A DNA stretch of 64,000 bases from Pseudomonas baetica (GCF_002813455.1 NZ_PHHE01000001.1:5638001-5702000), one strand, 5' to 3'; numbered from the stretch's first letter, positions 1 through 8,935 are shown. The notes: generated by a model from the sequence alone, not told the origin. Translations and numbers: made by a program.

Positions 1-176
1 TGTCAGGGCTCCAGGGTTGGCTCATCACGGTCTCTAAGGTTCTACGCACGGAAGGCCATGGTATCAGCAAATTAGTGCGTGACCTGTTCCCGCCCCATCG
101 CCGACAATCGCAGCTTTGCCACGGCGCCACAGCGGTGCCATCGCGTCACCGCGCCCGGTGACCATCAGGAGACGAA
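1..176. other. Window edge, no gene assigned
   Basis: No frame gives a convincing protein. One forward frame stays open from base 3 to about base 173, but its translation is rich in His, Arg and Gln and resembles no family I know. It could be the tail of a gene truncated by the window edge. The last bases hold the AGGAG ribosome binding site of the gene that starts at 177. Confidence 0.4.
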
Positions 177-932
177 ATGACTGAGGAGCGCGTCGAGCAT
201 CTGCTCGCCGAAGTACAGGATGAGTTCGGCGTGATTCGCGTGCTGGAAGTGGCCGATTACCGCTTTCTCGAGTTCGGCGATGCGATCGAGCAGAGCTGCG
301 TGTTCACCGCCGACCCGAGCTGGCTGGAGTACGACTACACCCGGGCGATGCTGATTGGCGCGTTGTGCCACGAGCACCCGGAAAGTGCGTTGTTCCTCGG
401 GTTGGGCGCGGGCACGCTGACGCAGGCCTGCCTCAAGTTCCTGCCGCTGGAAGATGTCGAAGCCATCGAACTGCGCCCGGACGTGCCGCGTCTGGCCATT
501 GAATACTTGGGGCTGGATGACGATCCGCGCCTGTACATTCGCGTCGGCGATGCCCTCGAACTGCTACCGAGCGCCGAGCCTGCGGATCTGATTTTTGTCG
601 ACCTCTATACCGATGTCGGGCCGGGTGTCGGGCATCTGGCCTGGAGTTTTCTTGGCGACTGTCAGAAACGCTTGAACTCGGGCGGCTGGCTGGTAATCAA
701 CCAATGGGCCACCGATGACGGCAAACCACTGGGGGCGGCGTTGTTGCGCGGCCTCTATCACCGGCATTACTGGGAACTGCCGGTGAAGGAGGGCAATGTG
801 ATTCTGATTGTGCCGGCGGATCTGGATCAGGCGCTGGACATGCAGGCGCTGACTGACCGGGCCGAAGCGCTGGCGCCGCAGTTGGGGTATTCGTTGCAGT
901 CGTTGATCAAGGCGATTCGCCCGGCGACTTGA
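177..932 (+). CDS. Spermidine synthase-like SAM-binding protein
   Basis: A 251-residue protein with the Rossmann-type aminopropyl/methyltransferase fold of the spermidine synthase (SpeE-like) superfamily. The glycine-rich SAM-binding loop LGLGAGTL lies at about residues 74-81, an acidic ribose-binding residue follows in AIELR (about 97-101), GDA is at about 124-126 and VDLYTD at about 141-146. It is shorter than genuine SpeE (about 285 residues) and I do not see a complete spermidine synthase active site, so the substrate is unknown. Many pseudomonads carry such stand-alone proteins. The start is supported by AGGAG seven bases upstream. A REP palindrome follows the stop codon and the next gene is convergent. 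Confidence 0.75.
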   Translation: MTEERVEHLLAEVQDEFGVIRVLEVADYRFLEFGDAIEQSCVFTADPSWLEYDYTRAMLIGALCHEHPESALFLGLGAGTLTQACLKFLPLEDVEAIELRPDVPRLAIEYLGLDDDPRLYIRVGDALELLPSAEPADLIFVDLYTDVGPGVGHLAWSFLGDCQKRLNSGGWLVINQWATDDGKPLGAALLRGLYHRHYWELPVKEGNVILIVPADLDQALDMQALTDRAEALAPQLGYSLQSLIKAIRPAT

Positions 933-944
933 GTGGTCAGAAAT

Positions 945-1023
945 GGCCCTCTTCGCGAGCAAGCCCGCTCCCACACTTGAAATGCATTCCAAATGTGGGA
1001 GCGGGCTTGCTCGCGAAGAGGGC
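945..1023. repeat. Paired REP palindrome (BIME-like)
   Basis: Two copies of a GAGCAAGCCCGCTCCCAC-type element face each other, with arms at about 945-974 and 993-1023. They form a long near-perfect inverted repeat between two convergent genes. This is a typical Pseudomonas extragenic palindrome and could also act as a transcript-end stabiliser. Confidence 0.85.
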
Positions 1024-1042
1024 CTGAAGAGCACCACACTTC

Positions 1043-1834
1043 TCAGATCCCTTTGAAGATGCCCGGGCGCCGTTCAACCAGCGACTTGATGCCTTCCTTG
1101 GCATCCTCACTACTCAGCAACTTTTTCACCAGCGCCGGCAACCCCTGCGCCGCCGCTGTCTCACCTTCGTATCGGGCCTGGCGGGCCGACATCAACGTCG
1201 CCTGCACCCCCAACGGCGCCTGTCGGGCAATTCGCTCAGCCAGTTCAATCGCCCGGGGCAGCAAGTCCTCGCTGGCCATCACCTCCTGCACCAAGCCCAG
1301 GCGCAGCGCATCGTGCGCGTCAAACTCATCCCCGGTCAGCAGCCAGCGCATGGCATTGCCCCATCCGGCCACCTGATGAAAACGCAAAGTCGCACCACCG
1401 AAAGGAAAGATCCCACGCTGCACTTCCATTTGTGCGAAGCGGGTATTGCTCGCACACAGGTTGATGTCAGCCGCCAGCATCAGCTCGATACCGATGGTCA
1501 GGCAATAACCCTGCGCCGCGACAATTACCGGTTTGCTCACCCGTGGCCCAACGAAAACACCCCAGGGATCGCAGCCGCCGGTCGGAACCTGCCAGCCTTG
1601 AGCGAGTGCGGCGCTTGCATTGAGCAGATCCAGACCGGCAGTAAAGTGCTCGCCATGGCCGAACACCACCGCCACCCGCGCCTCGCGATCCGCCTCGAAT
1701 TCGCCGTAGGCCAGGCTCAGCTCATTGAGCAGGTCGAGGTCGAAAGCGTTGCGTTTGGCCGCTCGGTCCAGGCCAATCAGCAGGACATGGCCACGACGTT
1801 CACGGCTGACGCGGCCGGGGCAGGACTGATTCAT
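1043..1834 (-). CDS. Enoyl-CoA hydratase/isomerase family protein (crotonase fold)
   Basis: A 263-residue crotonase-superfamily protein that would act on an acyl-CoA thioester. The first oxyanion-hole segment is GHGEHFTAGLDL and the second is AAQGYCLTIGIELMLAADI. The family segment FAQMEVQRGIFPFGG holds the Glu matching Glu144 of rat crotonase. By hand alignment the Glu164 position (LAMEMVLTG in rat) reads NAMRWLLTG, so an Arg replaces the second catalytic Glu. That makes a simple hydratase reaction uncertain; isomerase or another crotonase activity is possible. I chose the ATG at 1834, which has GAGGAT just upstream, over an in-frame ATG 51 bases earlier. It is convergent with the SpeE-like gene and divergent from deaD. 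Confidence 0.8.
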   Translation of the reverse strand: MNQSCPGRVSRERRGHVLLIGLDRAAKRNAFDLDLLNELSLAYGEFEADREARVAVVFGHGEHFTAGLDLLNASAALAQGWQVPTGGCDPWGVFVGPRVSKPVIVAAQGYCLTIGIELMLAADINLCASNTRFAQMEVQRGIFPFGGATLRFHQVAGWGNAMRWLLTGDEFDAHDALRLGLVQEVMASEDLLPRAIELAERIARQAPLGVQATLMSARQARYEGETAAAQGLPALVKKLLSSEDAKEGIKSLVERRPGIFKGI

Positions 1835-2255
1835 GGATAAATCCTCGGGCGGGAAGGGTGGGTGCAGCGACCGTATGCCGCACATCGATGAATCGGTTAA
1901 GCGCCATCGCCAGCAGGGCCGGGCCTTTGAAAAATAGACCGTTGTGTCATTATCCGCAAAACCCCGTTACACAGCGGTGATACACGTATTCAGGCATTAA
2001 AAAAAGCTCCCTTTTCGGGCAAAATCCGGTATAGTGCGCGCCGGCCTTTAACCGGGCCGCGTTTAGGTAGCGCATTTTCCCGAAGTCAGCTTCGACTGCA
2101 CGTCCGCACTGCGGGCTCTTCCTTGACGATTCTTTTTCATTCATTCGTTTTCGCAAATCCCCGCCGACAAAGCTGCCAGGGCGACTCTTGAGTCTCAACA
2201 CGGCATGCGCAGCTTTGGAGCATGGGTCTTTGCGGATGCACTTAGAGGCAGACCC
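1835..2255 (+). promoter_or_regulatory. Gene-free stretch holding a probable deaD promoter and long leader
   Basis: No credible gene lies in these 420 bases. TATAGT at 2030-2035 looks like a sigma-70 -10 element, though the -35 is poor. It is followed by a GC-rich hairpin (CGGCC/GGCCG at about 2042-2060) and a pyrimidine-rich tract. If this promoter is used, the deaD mRNA carries a leader of roughly 210 nt, similar to the long leaders of cold-induced helicase genes. GAGGCAGACCC precedes the ATG at 2256. Confidence 0.4.
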
Positions 2256-3929
2256 ATGACCCAGGAAACCGGCGGATTCGCCGCTTTTAATCTTAACCCG
2301 AATATTCTTGCAGCCGTCGCAGCGACCGGCTACGAAGAGCCTTCGGCGATTCAGCAGCAATCGATCCCGATCATCATGGCCGGCCAGGACATGATTGGCC
2401 AGGCGCAAACCGGTACCGGTAAAACCGCCGCGTTCGCACTGCCTATTCTGCACCGCATCGATCCTGCCAAGCGCGAACCGCAAGCCCTGATCCTGGCGCC
2501 AACTCGTGAGTTGGCGCTGCAAGTAGCAACCGCTTTTGAAACCTACGCCAAGCAAATGCCGGGCGTTACCGTTGTGGCCGTTTACGGCGGCGCGCCGATG
2601 GGCCCGCAGCTCAAGGCTATCCGTAATGGCGCACAGATCGTTGTCGCTACCCCGGGTCGTCTGTGTGACCACCTGCGTCGCGACGAGAAAGTCCTGTCGA
2701 CCGTGAACCACCTGGTTCTCGACGAAGCTGACGAAATGTTGAAGCTGGGCTTCATGGATGACCTGGAAGTCATCTTCAAGGCTCTGCCAGCGACCCGTCA
2801 GACCGTTTTGTTCTCGGCGACCCTGCCGCAGTCGATCCGCGCCATTGCCGAACGCCACCTGCGCGATCCGCAACACGTGAAGATCCAGACCAAGACCCAG
2901 ACCGTTACCGCGATCGAACAGGCTCACCTGTTGGTTCACGCTGACCAGAAGACTTCGGCCGTTCTAAGCTTGCTGGAAGTGGAAGATTTCGACGCCCTGA
3001 TCATGTTCGTGCGCACCAAGCAAGCGACCCTGGATCTGGCCAGCGCCCTCGATGCCAAAGGCTACAAAGCCGCTGCGCTGAACGGTGACATCGCCCAGAA
3101 CCAGCGTGAGCGCGTGATCGACTCGCTCAAAGATGGCCGCCTGGACATCGTTGTCGCGACCGACGTTGCTGCTCGTGGTCTGGACGTTCCGCGCATCACC
3201 CACGTATTCAACGTGGACATGCCGTACGATCCGGAATCCTACGTTCACCGTATCGGCCGTACCGGCCGTGCCGGTCGCGAAGGCCGTGCGCTGCTGCTGG
3301 TGACTCCGCGTGAGCGCCGCATGCTGCAAGTGATCGAGCGTGTAACCGGTCAGAAAGTGGCTGAAGTTCGCCTGCCGGACGCTCAGGCTGTTCTCGATGC
3401 ACGCATCAAGAAACTGACCAACAGCCTGTCACCGCTGGTCGCTGATGCCGAATCGACTCACGGTGAACTGCTGGATCGTCTGACCGCTGACATCGGCTGC
3501 ACCCCGCGTGCTCTGGCTGCTGCTCTGCTGCGCAAGGCCACCAATGGCCAAGCGCTGAACCTGGCTGCAATCGAGAAGGAACGTCCACTGGTGCCGAACA
3601 ACGCACCGCGTGGCGACCGTCCTGAGCGTACCGGTGATCGTCCGGACCGTGGTGATCGCGAGCGTCGCGCGCCAATGCCTTTGGGCGAAGGCCGTGCCCG
3701 TTGCCGTACCGCGCTGGGTGCGCGTGACGGTATCGCCGCCAAGAACCTGCTGGGCGCCATCCTCAACGAAGGTGGTCTGGCCCGTGAAGCGATCGGTCGC
3801 ATCCAGGTGCGTGACAGCTTCAGCCTCGTCGAGCTGCCGGAAGATGGTCTGGACAAACTCCTGACCAAGCTGAAGGACACTCGCGTTGCCGGTAAGCAGC
3901 TGAAACTGCGTCGCTATCGCGAAGATTGA
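2256..3929 (+). CDS. deaD: ATP-dependent DEAD-box RNA helicase DeaD/CsdA
   Basis: A 557-residue DEAD-box helicase that unwinds structured RNA, in ribosome assembly and mRNA decay, especially in the cold. The Q-motif region is at about residues 11-37, Walker A AQTGTGKT at 50-57, PTRELA at about 80, the DEAD box in LVLDEADEM near 158, SAT near 188, and HRIGRTGRAGR near 330. The C-terminus has an Arg/Asp-rich linker (about 450-475) and then the DbpA/CsdA-type RNA-binding domain ending in KLRRYRED. The ATG at 2256 is preferred over an upstream in-frame ATG at 2205 because the protein then begins MTQETGGFAAFNL directly before the Q motif and has a GAGGC ribosome binding site. A strong terminator follows. 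Confidence 0.95.
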   Translation: MTQETGGFAAFNLNPNILAAVAATGYEEPSAIQQQSIPIIMAGQDMIGQAQTGTGKTAAFALPILHRIDPAKREPQALILAPTRELALQVATAFETYAKQMPGVTVVAVYGGAPMGPQLKAIRNGAQIVVATPGRLCDHLRRDEKVLSTVNHLVLDEADEMLKLGFMDDLEVIFKALPATRQTVLFSATLPQSIRAIAERHLRDPQHVKIQTKTQTVTAIEQAHLLVHADQKTSAVLSLLEVEDFDALIMFVRTKQATLDLASALDAKGYKAAALNGDIAQNQRERVIDSLKDGRLDIVVATDVAARGLDVPRITHVFNVDMPYDPESYVHRIGRTGRAGREGRALLLVTPRERRMLQVIERVTGQKVAEVRLPDAQAVLDARIKKLTNSLSPLVADAESTHGELLDRLTADIGCTPRALAAALLRKATNGQALNLAAIEKERPLVPNNAPRGDRPERTGDRPDRGDRERRAPMPLGEGRARCRTALGARDGIAAKNLLGAILNEGGLAREAIGRIQVRDSFSLVELPEDGLDKLLTKLKDTRVAGKQLKLRRYRED

Positions 3930-3958
3930 TCTGCCCCTGGGCTGATTGATCGAACATA

Positions 3959-3990
3959 AAAAATCCCCGACTGGTTCGGGGATTTTTTTT
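3959..3990 (+). terminator. Rho-independent terminator of deaD
   Basis: Stem AAATCCCCGA/TCGGGGATTT with a small loop (CTGG) and eight T residues follows 30 bases after the deaD stop codon. Confidence 0.9.
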
Positions 3991-4016
3991 GCCTGTCTTT
4001 TGGGTTAACACAAAGC

Positions 4017-4043
4017 CCTGTGGGAGCTGGCTTGCCAGCGATG
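4017..4043. repeat. Single REP half-element
   Basis: CTGTGGGAGCTGGCTTGCCA plus AGCGATG is one unit of the family found as an inverted pair at 5595-5688. It stands alone here between a terminator and the end of a minus-strand gene. Confidence 0.7.
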
Positions 4044-4046
4044 ACG

Positions 4047-4814
4047 TTAGCCGAAACGATAGATATCCATACCCAGCGCACCCATCGTGAACCCCTTGTG
4101 CGCCACACTGAACTCACCCCCGGCTCCCCGGGCAAAATACAACGGCAACAAATGCTCATCACTCGGATGGCTGCGCACCGCGTTCGGCGCCTGCTGACGG
4201 TAGTCGTGCAGTGCGGCTTCATCACCCGTCGCCAGTTTATCGATTACCCAGTCACGGAACGCCCTTGCCCACGGCTCGACGCTCTCTGGGCCTGCATGCC
4301 AGTCCAGTTCACGCAGGTTGTGGGTGATGCTGCCAGAACCGATGAGCAGAATCCCCTGTTCACGCAGGCCTGCCAACGCCCGGCCAACACGGGTTTGCAG
4401 CGCCGGGCCAGCGCGACTCGGCAGTGAAACCTGCACCACTGGAATATCCGCCTGCGGGTACATCAGCGACAGCGGCACCCAGACGCCGTGATCGAACGGC
4501 CGTTGTGGGTCGAGGCGTGCAGGCAGGTTGTTGGTGGTCAGAAGGTCGGCGACCTCTGCCGCCAGTTGCGGATCGCCCGGGGCAGGGTACTGCACTTCAA
4601 ACAGCGCCTTGGGGAACCCGCCGAAGTCGTGCCAGGTCTCGGGTTGCGCATCGCTGCTGACCAGCAACTCGTGGCTCTCCCAATGCGCGGAGACGATCAC
4701 GATGGCTTTCGGTCTTGGCAGTTCGGCGGCCAGTCCTGCCAATGCCGGGCCGCTGGCGCCGGGCTCCAATGCCAGCATGGGTGAACCATGGGAAATAAAC
4801 AGGCTGGGAAGCAT
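4047..4814 (-). CDS. DODA-type extradiol ring-opening dioxygenase (YgiD-like)
   Basis: A 255-residue class III extradiol dioxygenase of the 4,5-DOPA dioxygenase family, which cleaves catecholic rings. Candidate metal ligands are the His residues in LFISHGSPML, IVSAHWES, WHDFGGFP and FDHGVWVPL, and SGSITHNLREL is a further family motif. Length matches E. coli YgiD. The physiological substrate is unknown; the family is annotated as 4,5-DOPA-extradiol dioxygenase from in vitro activity. I chose the ATG at 4814 because CAGGAA precedes it; an in-frame ATG at 4844 lacks a good ribosome binding site. The divergent neighbour is tpm, 100 bases away. Confidence 0.85.
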   Translation of the reverse strand: MLPSLFISHGSPMLALEPGASGPALAGLAAELPRPKAIVIVSAHWESHELLVSSDAQPETWHDFGGFPKALFEVQYPAPGDPQLAAEVADLLTTNNLPARLDPQRPFDHGVWVPLSLMYPQADIPVVQVSLPSRAGPALQTRVGRALAGLREQGILLIGSGSITHNLRELDWHAGPESVEPWARAFRDWVIDKLATGDEAALHDYRQQAPNAVRSHPSDEHLLPLYFARGAGGEFSVAHKGFTMGALGMDIYRFG

Positions 4815-4915
4815 GATGGGTTCCTGAGCGTTAAGATGGCTCATCTTCAGTCAGTTCATTGATCTAAATCTAATATAAGTTTTAACGCTTTTTGATCGAA
4901 TTTTTAGGGGGATGC

Positions 4916-5572
4916 ATGCAGCCTGAGTTTTGGCACAAGAAGTGGGCTTCGAACCAGATCGGCTTTCATTTACCTGAGGTGAACCCGCATCTACAGCGGC
5001 ATTGGCCGGAGCTGCCACTCCCTGCGCAGGCGCGGGTGTTGGTTCCGTTGTGTGGGAAAAGTCTGGATTTGCTGTGGCTGGCCGGGCGTGGCCATCAGGT
5101 GCTCGGCGTCGAGTTGTCGGAAAAGGCCATTGAGGACTTTTTCAGCGAGCATCAGGTACAGCCGCAGATCAGCGACAAAGGCGCGTTCAAGGTCTACCGC
5201 AGCGACTCGATCGAGTTGTGGTGCGGTGATGTCTTCGCGCTGACCGCAGAGGATGTGGCGGATTGCACTGCCCTGTACGACCGGGCGGCGCTGATTGCCT
5301 TACCGCCGCCGATGCGTGAGCGCTATGCGGCGCATCTTCAGCAGATCCTGCCGCGTGGTGTGCAAGGGCTGTTGATCACGCTGGATTACGATCAAGCGCA
5401 GATGCCCGGGCCGCCGTTTGCAGTGGCGGATGATGAAGTGCAGCGGTTGCTGGGCGGTGGCTGGCAGATGCAGATGCTGGAAGAGCAGGATGTGCTGAGT
5501 GAGGGCGGGAAGTTTCTGCAGGCTGGGGTGACGCGGCTGGAGGAGCGGGTTTACCGTATTTCGTCTCGTTAG
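4916..5572 (+). CDS. tpm: Thiopurine S-methyltransferase
   Basis: A 218-residue SAM-dependent methyltransferase of the bacterial TPMT family, which methylates thiopurines and, in pseudomonads, tellurite and selenium species. The family N-terminus [18 protein letters not shown], the SAM-binding segment [18 protein letters not shown] and the [10 protein letters not shown] motif are all visible. The ATG at 4916 follows AGGGGG; an upstream in-frame ATG at 4892 would add an unconserved peptide. The gene appears monocistronic, followed by a REP pair and a shared terminator with htpX. Confidence 0.93.
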   Translation: MQPEFWHKKWASNQIGFHLPEVNPHLQRHWPELPLPAQARVLVPLCGKSLDLLWLAGRGHQVLGVELSEKAIEDFFSEHQVQPQISDKGAFKVYRSDSIELWCGDVFALTAEDVADCTALYDRAALIALPPPMRERYAAHLQQILPRGVQGLLITLDYDQAQMPGPPFAVADDEVQRLLGGGWQMQMLEEQDVLSEGGKFLQAGVTRLEERVYRISSR

Positions 5573-5594
5573 TTTGTGTTGGCTGTTCCGGCCT

Positions 5595-5688
5595 CATCGC
5601 TGGCAAGCCAGCTCCCACAGTGATCTGCGTCGTATCAGAGATCTAGAGATCATCACAAAACCCTGTGGGAGCTGGCTTGCCAGCGATG
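5595..5688. repeat. Paired REP palindrome
   Basis: CATCGCTGGCAAGCCAGCTC (from 5595) is matched by its reverse complement ending at 5688, giving 26-base arms around a 42-base spacer. It lies between the convergent tpm and htpX genes. Confidence 0.85.
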
Positions 5689-5721
5689 GAGTCAGTAGGA
5701 ACAACCCAATTACATCGCCAA

Positions 5722-5758
5722 CAAAAAAGGCCCGCATCACTGCGGGCCTTCTTGTTTT
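5722..5758 (-). terminator. Terminator of htpX, possibly bidirectional
   Basis: Stem AAGGCCCGCA/TGCGGGCCTT with A-rich and T-rich flanks. Read on the minus strand it ends in TTTTTTGTT, directly after htpX. It may also stop tpm transcripts. Confidence 0.85.
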
Positions 5759-5770
5759 ACGCCAGTCTGA

Positions 5771-6658
5771 TCAACCGCGACGACGCAGGGCGTCGATACG
5801 CTCTTCCAGCGGCGGGTGGCTCATGAACATGCGGGCAAAGCCCTGTTTGATGCCACCGTTGATGCCAAAGGCATTCAGGGTGTCTGGCATGTGCACCGGC
5901 AGGCCCTGTTCGGCGCGCAGGCGTTGCAGCGCACCGATCATCGCGCTGGTGCCGGCCAGGCGTGCACCGGCTTCGTCGGCGCGGAATTCGCGTTTGCGCG
6001 AGAACCACATGACGATGGCGCTGGCGAGAATGCCCAGTACCAGCTCGGCGAAGATGGTTGCCACGTAATAGGCAATGCCCTGGCCCTCTTCGTTCTTGAA
6101 GATCACCTTGTCGACGAAGTTGCCGATGATCCGTGCAAAGAACATCACAAAGGTGTTCACCACGCCCTGGATCAGCGCCAGGGTGACCATGTCACCGTTG
6201 GCAACGTGGCCGATTTCGTGGGCCAGCACGGCTTTCACTTCATCGGGCGAGAATCGCTCGAGCAGGCCCTGGCTGACGGCGACCAGTGCGTCGTTCTTGT
6301 TCCAGCCGGTGGCGAACGCGTTCGCTTCGTAGGCCGGGAAAATACCGACTTCGGGCATCTTGATCCCGGCTTCACGGGACAATTGCTCGACCGTCTGCAG
6401 CAGCCATTGCTCATGCCGGGTACGTGGCTGGCTGATGATCTGGGTGCCGGTGCTCATCTTCGCCATCCACTTGGAGATGAACAGCGAGAACAGGGAGCCG
6501 GCGAAACCAAAGACCGCACAGAAAACCAGCAGCTGACTAAGGTCGAGATCAACCCCGTTGGCCGCCATGAACCCGTTGAAGCCGAACAGGCTCAGGGTGA
6601 TGCTGGCTATCAGCACGACCGCCAGGTTAGTGGCCAAAAACAGCAGGATGCGCATCAT
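5771..6658 (-). CDS. htpX: Membrane zinc metalloprotease HtpX
   Basis: A 295-residue M48B peptidase of inner-membrane quality control, acting on misfolded membrane proteins alongside FtsH. Two hydrophobic segments lie at about 5-27 and 40-62, then the cytoplasmic zinc site [13 protein letters not shown] with HEIGH near residue 143, two further hydrophobic segments at about 157-180 and 195-218, and the third-ligand region [13 protein letters not shown] (about 220-232). Length is typical. It is transcribed alone toward the terminator at 5722-5758. Confidence 0.95.
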   Translation of the reverse strand: MMRILLFLATNLAVVLIASITLSLFGFNGFMAANGVDLDLSQLLVFCAVFGFAGSLFSLFISKWMAKMSTGTQIISQPRTRHEQWLLQTVEQLSREAGIKMPEVGIFPAYEANAFATGWNKNDALVAVSQGLLERFSPDEVKAVLAHEIGHVANGDMVTLALIQGVVNTFVMFFARIIGNFVDKVIFKNEEGQGIAYYVATIFAELVLGILASAIVMWFSRKREFRADEAGARLAGTSAMIGALQRLRAEQGLPVHMPDTLNAFGINGGIKQGFARMFMSHPPLEERIDALRRRG

Positions 6659-6961
6659 GGTTGTAGAAATCTCCTCAAGCTAAAGATGTAGCGTACTGCG
6701 GGGTATATAAGGTGCTGCACCGGGCTATTCAACCGGGTGACTATTTCAAACTGTGTCCTACAGCCGATTCTTTGGTGCGCTCCCCGTTTCCCACGACAGA
6801 CTCCGATACGTACGACGGACAGTCGCGACCCGTCGCCATTGCCTCAGGCGCAGGAAAACGGTACGAATCGCAAGTGTAGAAGGCTTGTGGAAGCGGGGAA
6901 TGCAGAAGTGTTGCTGAATCAGACAGTGCGCAACGTTCGGTCGTTGCGCACTGCTGGCCAG
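6659..6961. other. Gene-free interval between htpX and the aminotransferase gene
   Basis: About 300 bases with no credible coding frame. It should hold the htpX promoter (minus strand) and the end of the aminotransferase transcript, including the hairpin at 6924-6953. Nothing else is recognisable. Confidence 0.5.
6924..6953 (-). terminator. Perfect 12-bp hairpin after the aminotransferase gene
   Basis: CAGTGCGCAACG pairs perfectly with CGTTGCGCACTG around a six-base loop, eight bases beyond the stop codon. There is no strong T-run on the minus strand, so it may be a weak terminator or an mRNA 3'-end stabiliser. Confidence 0.55.
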
Positions 6962-8173
6962 TTACTGGCGGTAGGACTTGAGGAAGTTGCCGATGCGGCC
7001 GATGGCCATCTCCAGTTCATCCACGCGGGGCAGGGTGACGACGCGGAAGTGATCCGGCCAAGGCCAGTTGAACGCTGTGCCTTGCACCACCAGCAGCTTT
7101 TCGGAAAGCAGCAAGTCGAGGACGAATTTTTCGTCGTTGTGGATCGGGCAGACCTTCGGGTCGATTCGCGGGAATGCATACAGCGCGCCCATCGGCTTCA
7201 CGCAGCTCACACCTGGAATGTCGTTGAGCAACTCCCAAGTGCGGTTGCGCTGCTCCAGCAGGCGACCCTGCGGCAACACCAGATCGTTGATGCTCTGATA
7301 GCCGCCCAGTGCAGTCTGGATCGCATGCTGGCTCGGCACGTTGGCGCACAGGCGCATGTTGGCCAGCATGTCGATGCCTTCGATGTAGCTCTGGGCATTG
7401 TGTTTCGGCCCGGAGATCGCGATCCAGCCGGAGCGGAAGCCGGCCACGCGATAGGATTTCGACAGCCCGTTGAAGGTCAGGCACAGCAGGTCCGGAGCCA
7501 GGGATGCGGTGCAGATGTGCACGGCGTCGTCATACAGAATCTTGTCGTAGATCTCGTCGGAGAACACCACCAGATTGTGTTGGCGGGCCAGTTCCAGCAT
7601 GCCCAGCAACACTTCCTTCGAATACACCGCACCCGTCGGGTTGTTCGGGTTGATGATCACCATGGCCTTGGTGTTCGGGGTGATCTTGGCCTTGATGTCG
7701 GCCAGATCCGGGAACCAGTCGGCGCCTTCGTCGCACAGGTAATGCACGGCGTTGCCGCCGGCCAGGCTCACGGCAGCGGTCCACAGTGGATAGTCCGGCG
7801 CCGGCACCAGCACTTCGTCACCGTTGTTGAGCAGCGCCTGCAACGACATCACGATCAGCTCGGATACGCCGTTGCCCAGGTAGATGTCTTCAATGCCGAC
7901 ACCTTCAACATTCTTCTGTTGGTAGTACTGCATCACCGCCTTACGCGCGCTGAACAGGCCTTTGGAGTCGCTGTAGCCTTGGGCGGTGGGCAGGTTGCGG
8001 ATCACATCCTGAAGGATTTCGTCCGGCGCTTCGAAACCAAACGGCGCCGGGTTGCCGATGTTCAGCTTGAGGATGCGCTGGCCTTCCTCTTCCAGTCGTT
8101 TGGCGTGCTTGAGCACCGGGCCGCGAATGTCGTAGCAGACGTTGGCGAGCTTGTTCGATTTGCTGAACTGCAT
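6962..8173 (-). CDS. alaA: AlaA-type pyridoxal-phosphate aminotransferase
   Basis: A 403-residue fold-type I aminotransferase of the AlaA/YfdZ group, which makes alanine from pyruvate and glutamate. The N-terminus MQFSKSNKLANVCYDIRGPV is typical. INPNNPTGAVYS binds substrate and cofactor, FSDEIYDKI carries the PLP-interacting Asp, and GLSKSYRVAGFRSGW holds the Schiff-base Lys and phosphate-binding Arg. The ATG at 8173 is chosen on family alignment; the in-frame extension to 8245 is not conserved in character. The gene is divergent from msrB. In P. aeruginosa, from memory, the order aminotransferase-msrB-gpx-ospR-sagS is the same. Confidence 0.88.
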   Translation of the reverse strand: MQFSKSNKLANVCYDIRGPVLKHAKRLEEEGQRILKLNIGNPAPFGFEAPDEILQDVIRNLPTAQGYSDSKGLFSARKAVMQYYQQKNVEGVGIEDIYLGNGVSELIVMSLQALLNNGDEVLVPAPDYPLWTAAVSLAGGNAVHYLCDEGADWFPDLADIKAKITPNTKAMVIINPNNPTGAVYSKEVLLGMLELARQHNLVVFSDEIYDKILYDDAVHICTASLAPDLLCLTFNGLSKSYRVAGFRSGWIAISGPKHNAQSYIEGIDMLANMRLCANVPSQHAIQTALGGYQSINDLVLPQGRLLEQRNRTWELLNDIPGVSCVKPMGALYAFPRIDPKVCPIHNDEKFVLDLLLSEKLLVVQGTAFNWPWPDHFRVVTLPRVDELEMAIGRIGNFLKSYRQ

Positions 8174-8397
8174 GGCGATGTGATCCCGAAAATGAACGAT
8201 CCAGACGGCGGATGGACAACCGTACTGGGATTCCTGCGTCTTCACGCAGGCGGACGTCTTGAGCCGTGGCTTTTAGAATCCGTTTGAATGCGCTCGGTCT
8301 GACTGCCAGACTGGCGCGTGACGAGGCGCAATCATACGTGCCGCCCGATCCGTGGAAAAGGTACAGATCGGGCTTTTTCAGCCGCTGAGGTGTGATG

Positions 8398-8793
8398 ATG
8401 GAAAAGTTGGAAAAAACCCTGGAAGAATGGAAAGCCATGCTCGATCCGCAGCAGTACGAGGTTTGTCGCCTCAGTGCGACCGAGCGCCCGTTCTCCGGTA
8501 AATACAACGCCACCAAAACCGACGGTGTTTATCACTGCGTCTGCTGTAGCGAAGCGCTGTTCGATTCCAGAGCCAAGTTCGATTCCGGATGCGGCTGGCC
8601 AAGCTTTTACGAGCCAATCGGCGCTAGCGCCATGACCGAGATCCGTGACATCAGCCACGGCATGATCCGCACCGAAGTCAAATGCGCCCGCTGTGACGCG
8701 CACTTGGGACATGTGTTCCCGGATGGCCCGCCACCGACCGGTTTGCGTTATTGCATCAACTCGGTGTGCCTGGATCTGGTGCCCCGCGAATAA
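8398..8793 (+). CDS. msrB: Peptide-methionine (R)-S-oxide reductase MsrB
   Basis: A 131-residue repair enzyme that reduces the R epimer of methionine sulfoxide in proteins. Two zinc CxxC pairs are present (CVCC and CARC), with the family core [13 protein letters not shown] and the catalytic Cys in [20 protein letters not shown] stands at 8392-8400; the third codon has GAGG at the best spacing and gives [11 protein letters not shown]. The next gene, a glutathione peroxidase, is 142 bases downstream behind its own apparent operator, so the two may be co-induced rather than strictly co-transcribed. Confidence 0.95.
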   Translation: MEKLEKTLEEWKAMLDPQQYEVCRLSATERPFSGKYNATKTDGVYHCVCCSEALFDSRAKFDSGCGWPSFYEPIGASAMTEIRDISHGMIRTEVKCARCDAHLGHVFPDGPPPTGLRYCINSVCLDLVPRE

Positions 8794-8826
8794 GTTGCAC
8801 AATCGAGCGGTTTGATTGACGTTTCC

Positions 8827-8850
8827 GTAGGAGCTGCCGGAGGCTCCTAC
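8827..8850. repeat. Short hairpin, REP-like
   Basis: GTAGGAGC pairs with GCTCCTAC across an eight-base loop downstream of msrB. This GTAGGAGCTGCCG unit is a common extragenic palindrome type in pseudomonads. Confidence 0.6.
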
Positions 8851-8867
8851 ACGGGAGTAATCCTGTT

Positions 8868-8891
8868 AATTAAATTGCACACAATTCAATT
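8868..8891. promoter_or_regulatory. Probable OspR/OhrR-type operator upstream of gpx
   Basis: AATTAAATTG-CACA-CAATTCAATT is a 24-bp palindrome with one mismatched pair, 45 bases before the gpx start. The AT-rich AATTnAATT half-sites resemble operators of the OhrR branch of MarR regulators, and a gene for such a regulator (C16-type) is translationally coupled to gpx. Autorepression relieved by oxidation is the likely mode. Confidence 0.65.
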
Positions 8892-8935
8892 GCTCGCTAT
8901 TTTTGCTTCTTCTTCCTGATCACAGAGTGCCGACC

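Noticed and set aside
945..1023. Possible CRISPR or attachment site from repeated palindromes
   Set aside because: The repeats occur as isolated inverted pairs at 945, 5595, 43869 and 53056, without regularly spaced unique spacers or cas genes. They are REP elements.
1950..2939. A 329-codon minus-strand frame overlapping the start of deaD
   Set aside because: It overlaps the conserved Q motif and Walker A region of DeaD on the other strand and looks like shadow composition.
6737..8287. A 516-codon plus-strand frame across the aminotransferase gene
   Set aside because: It is antisense to a clearly conserved aminotransferase and its translation is His/Gln/Val-rich with no family features.
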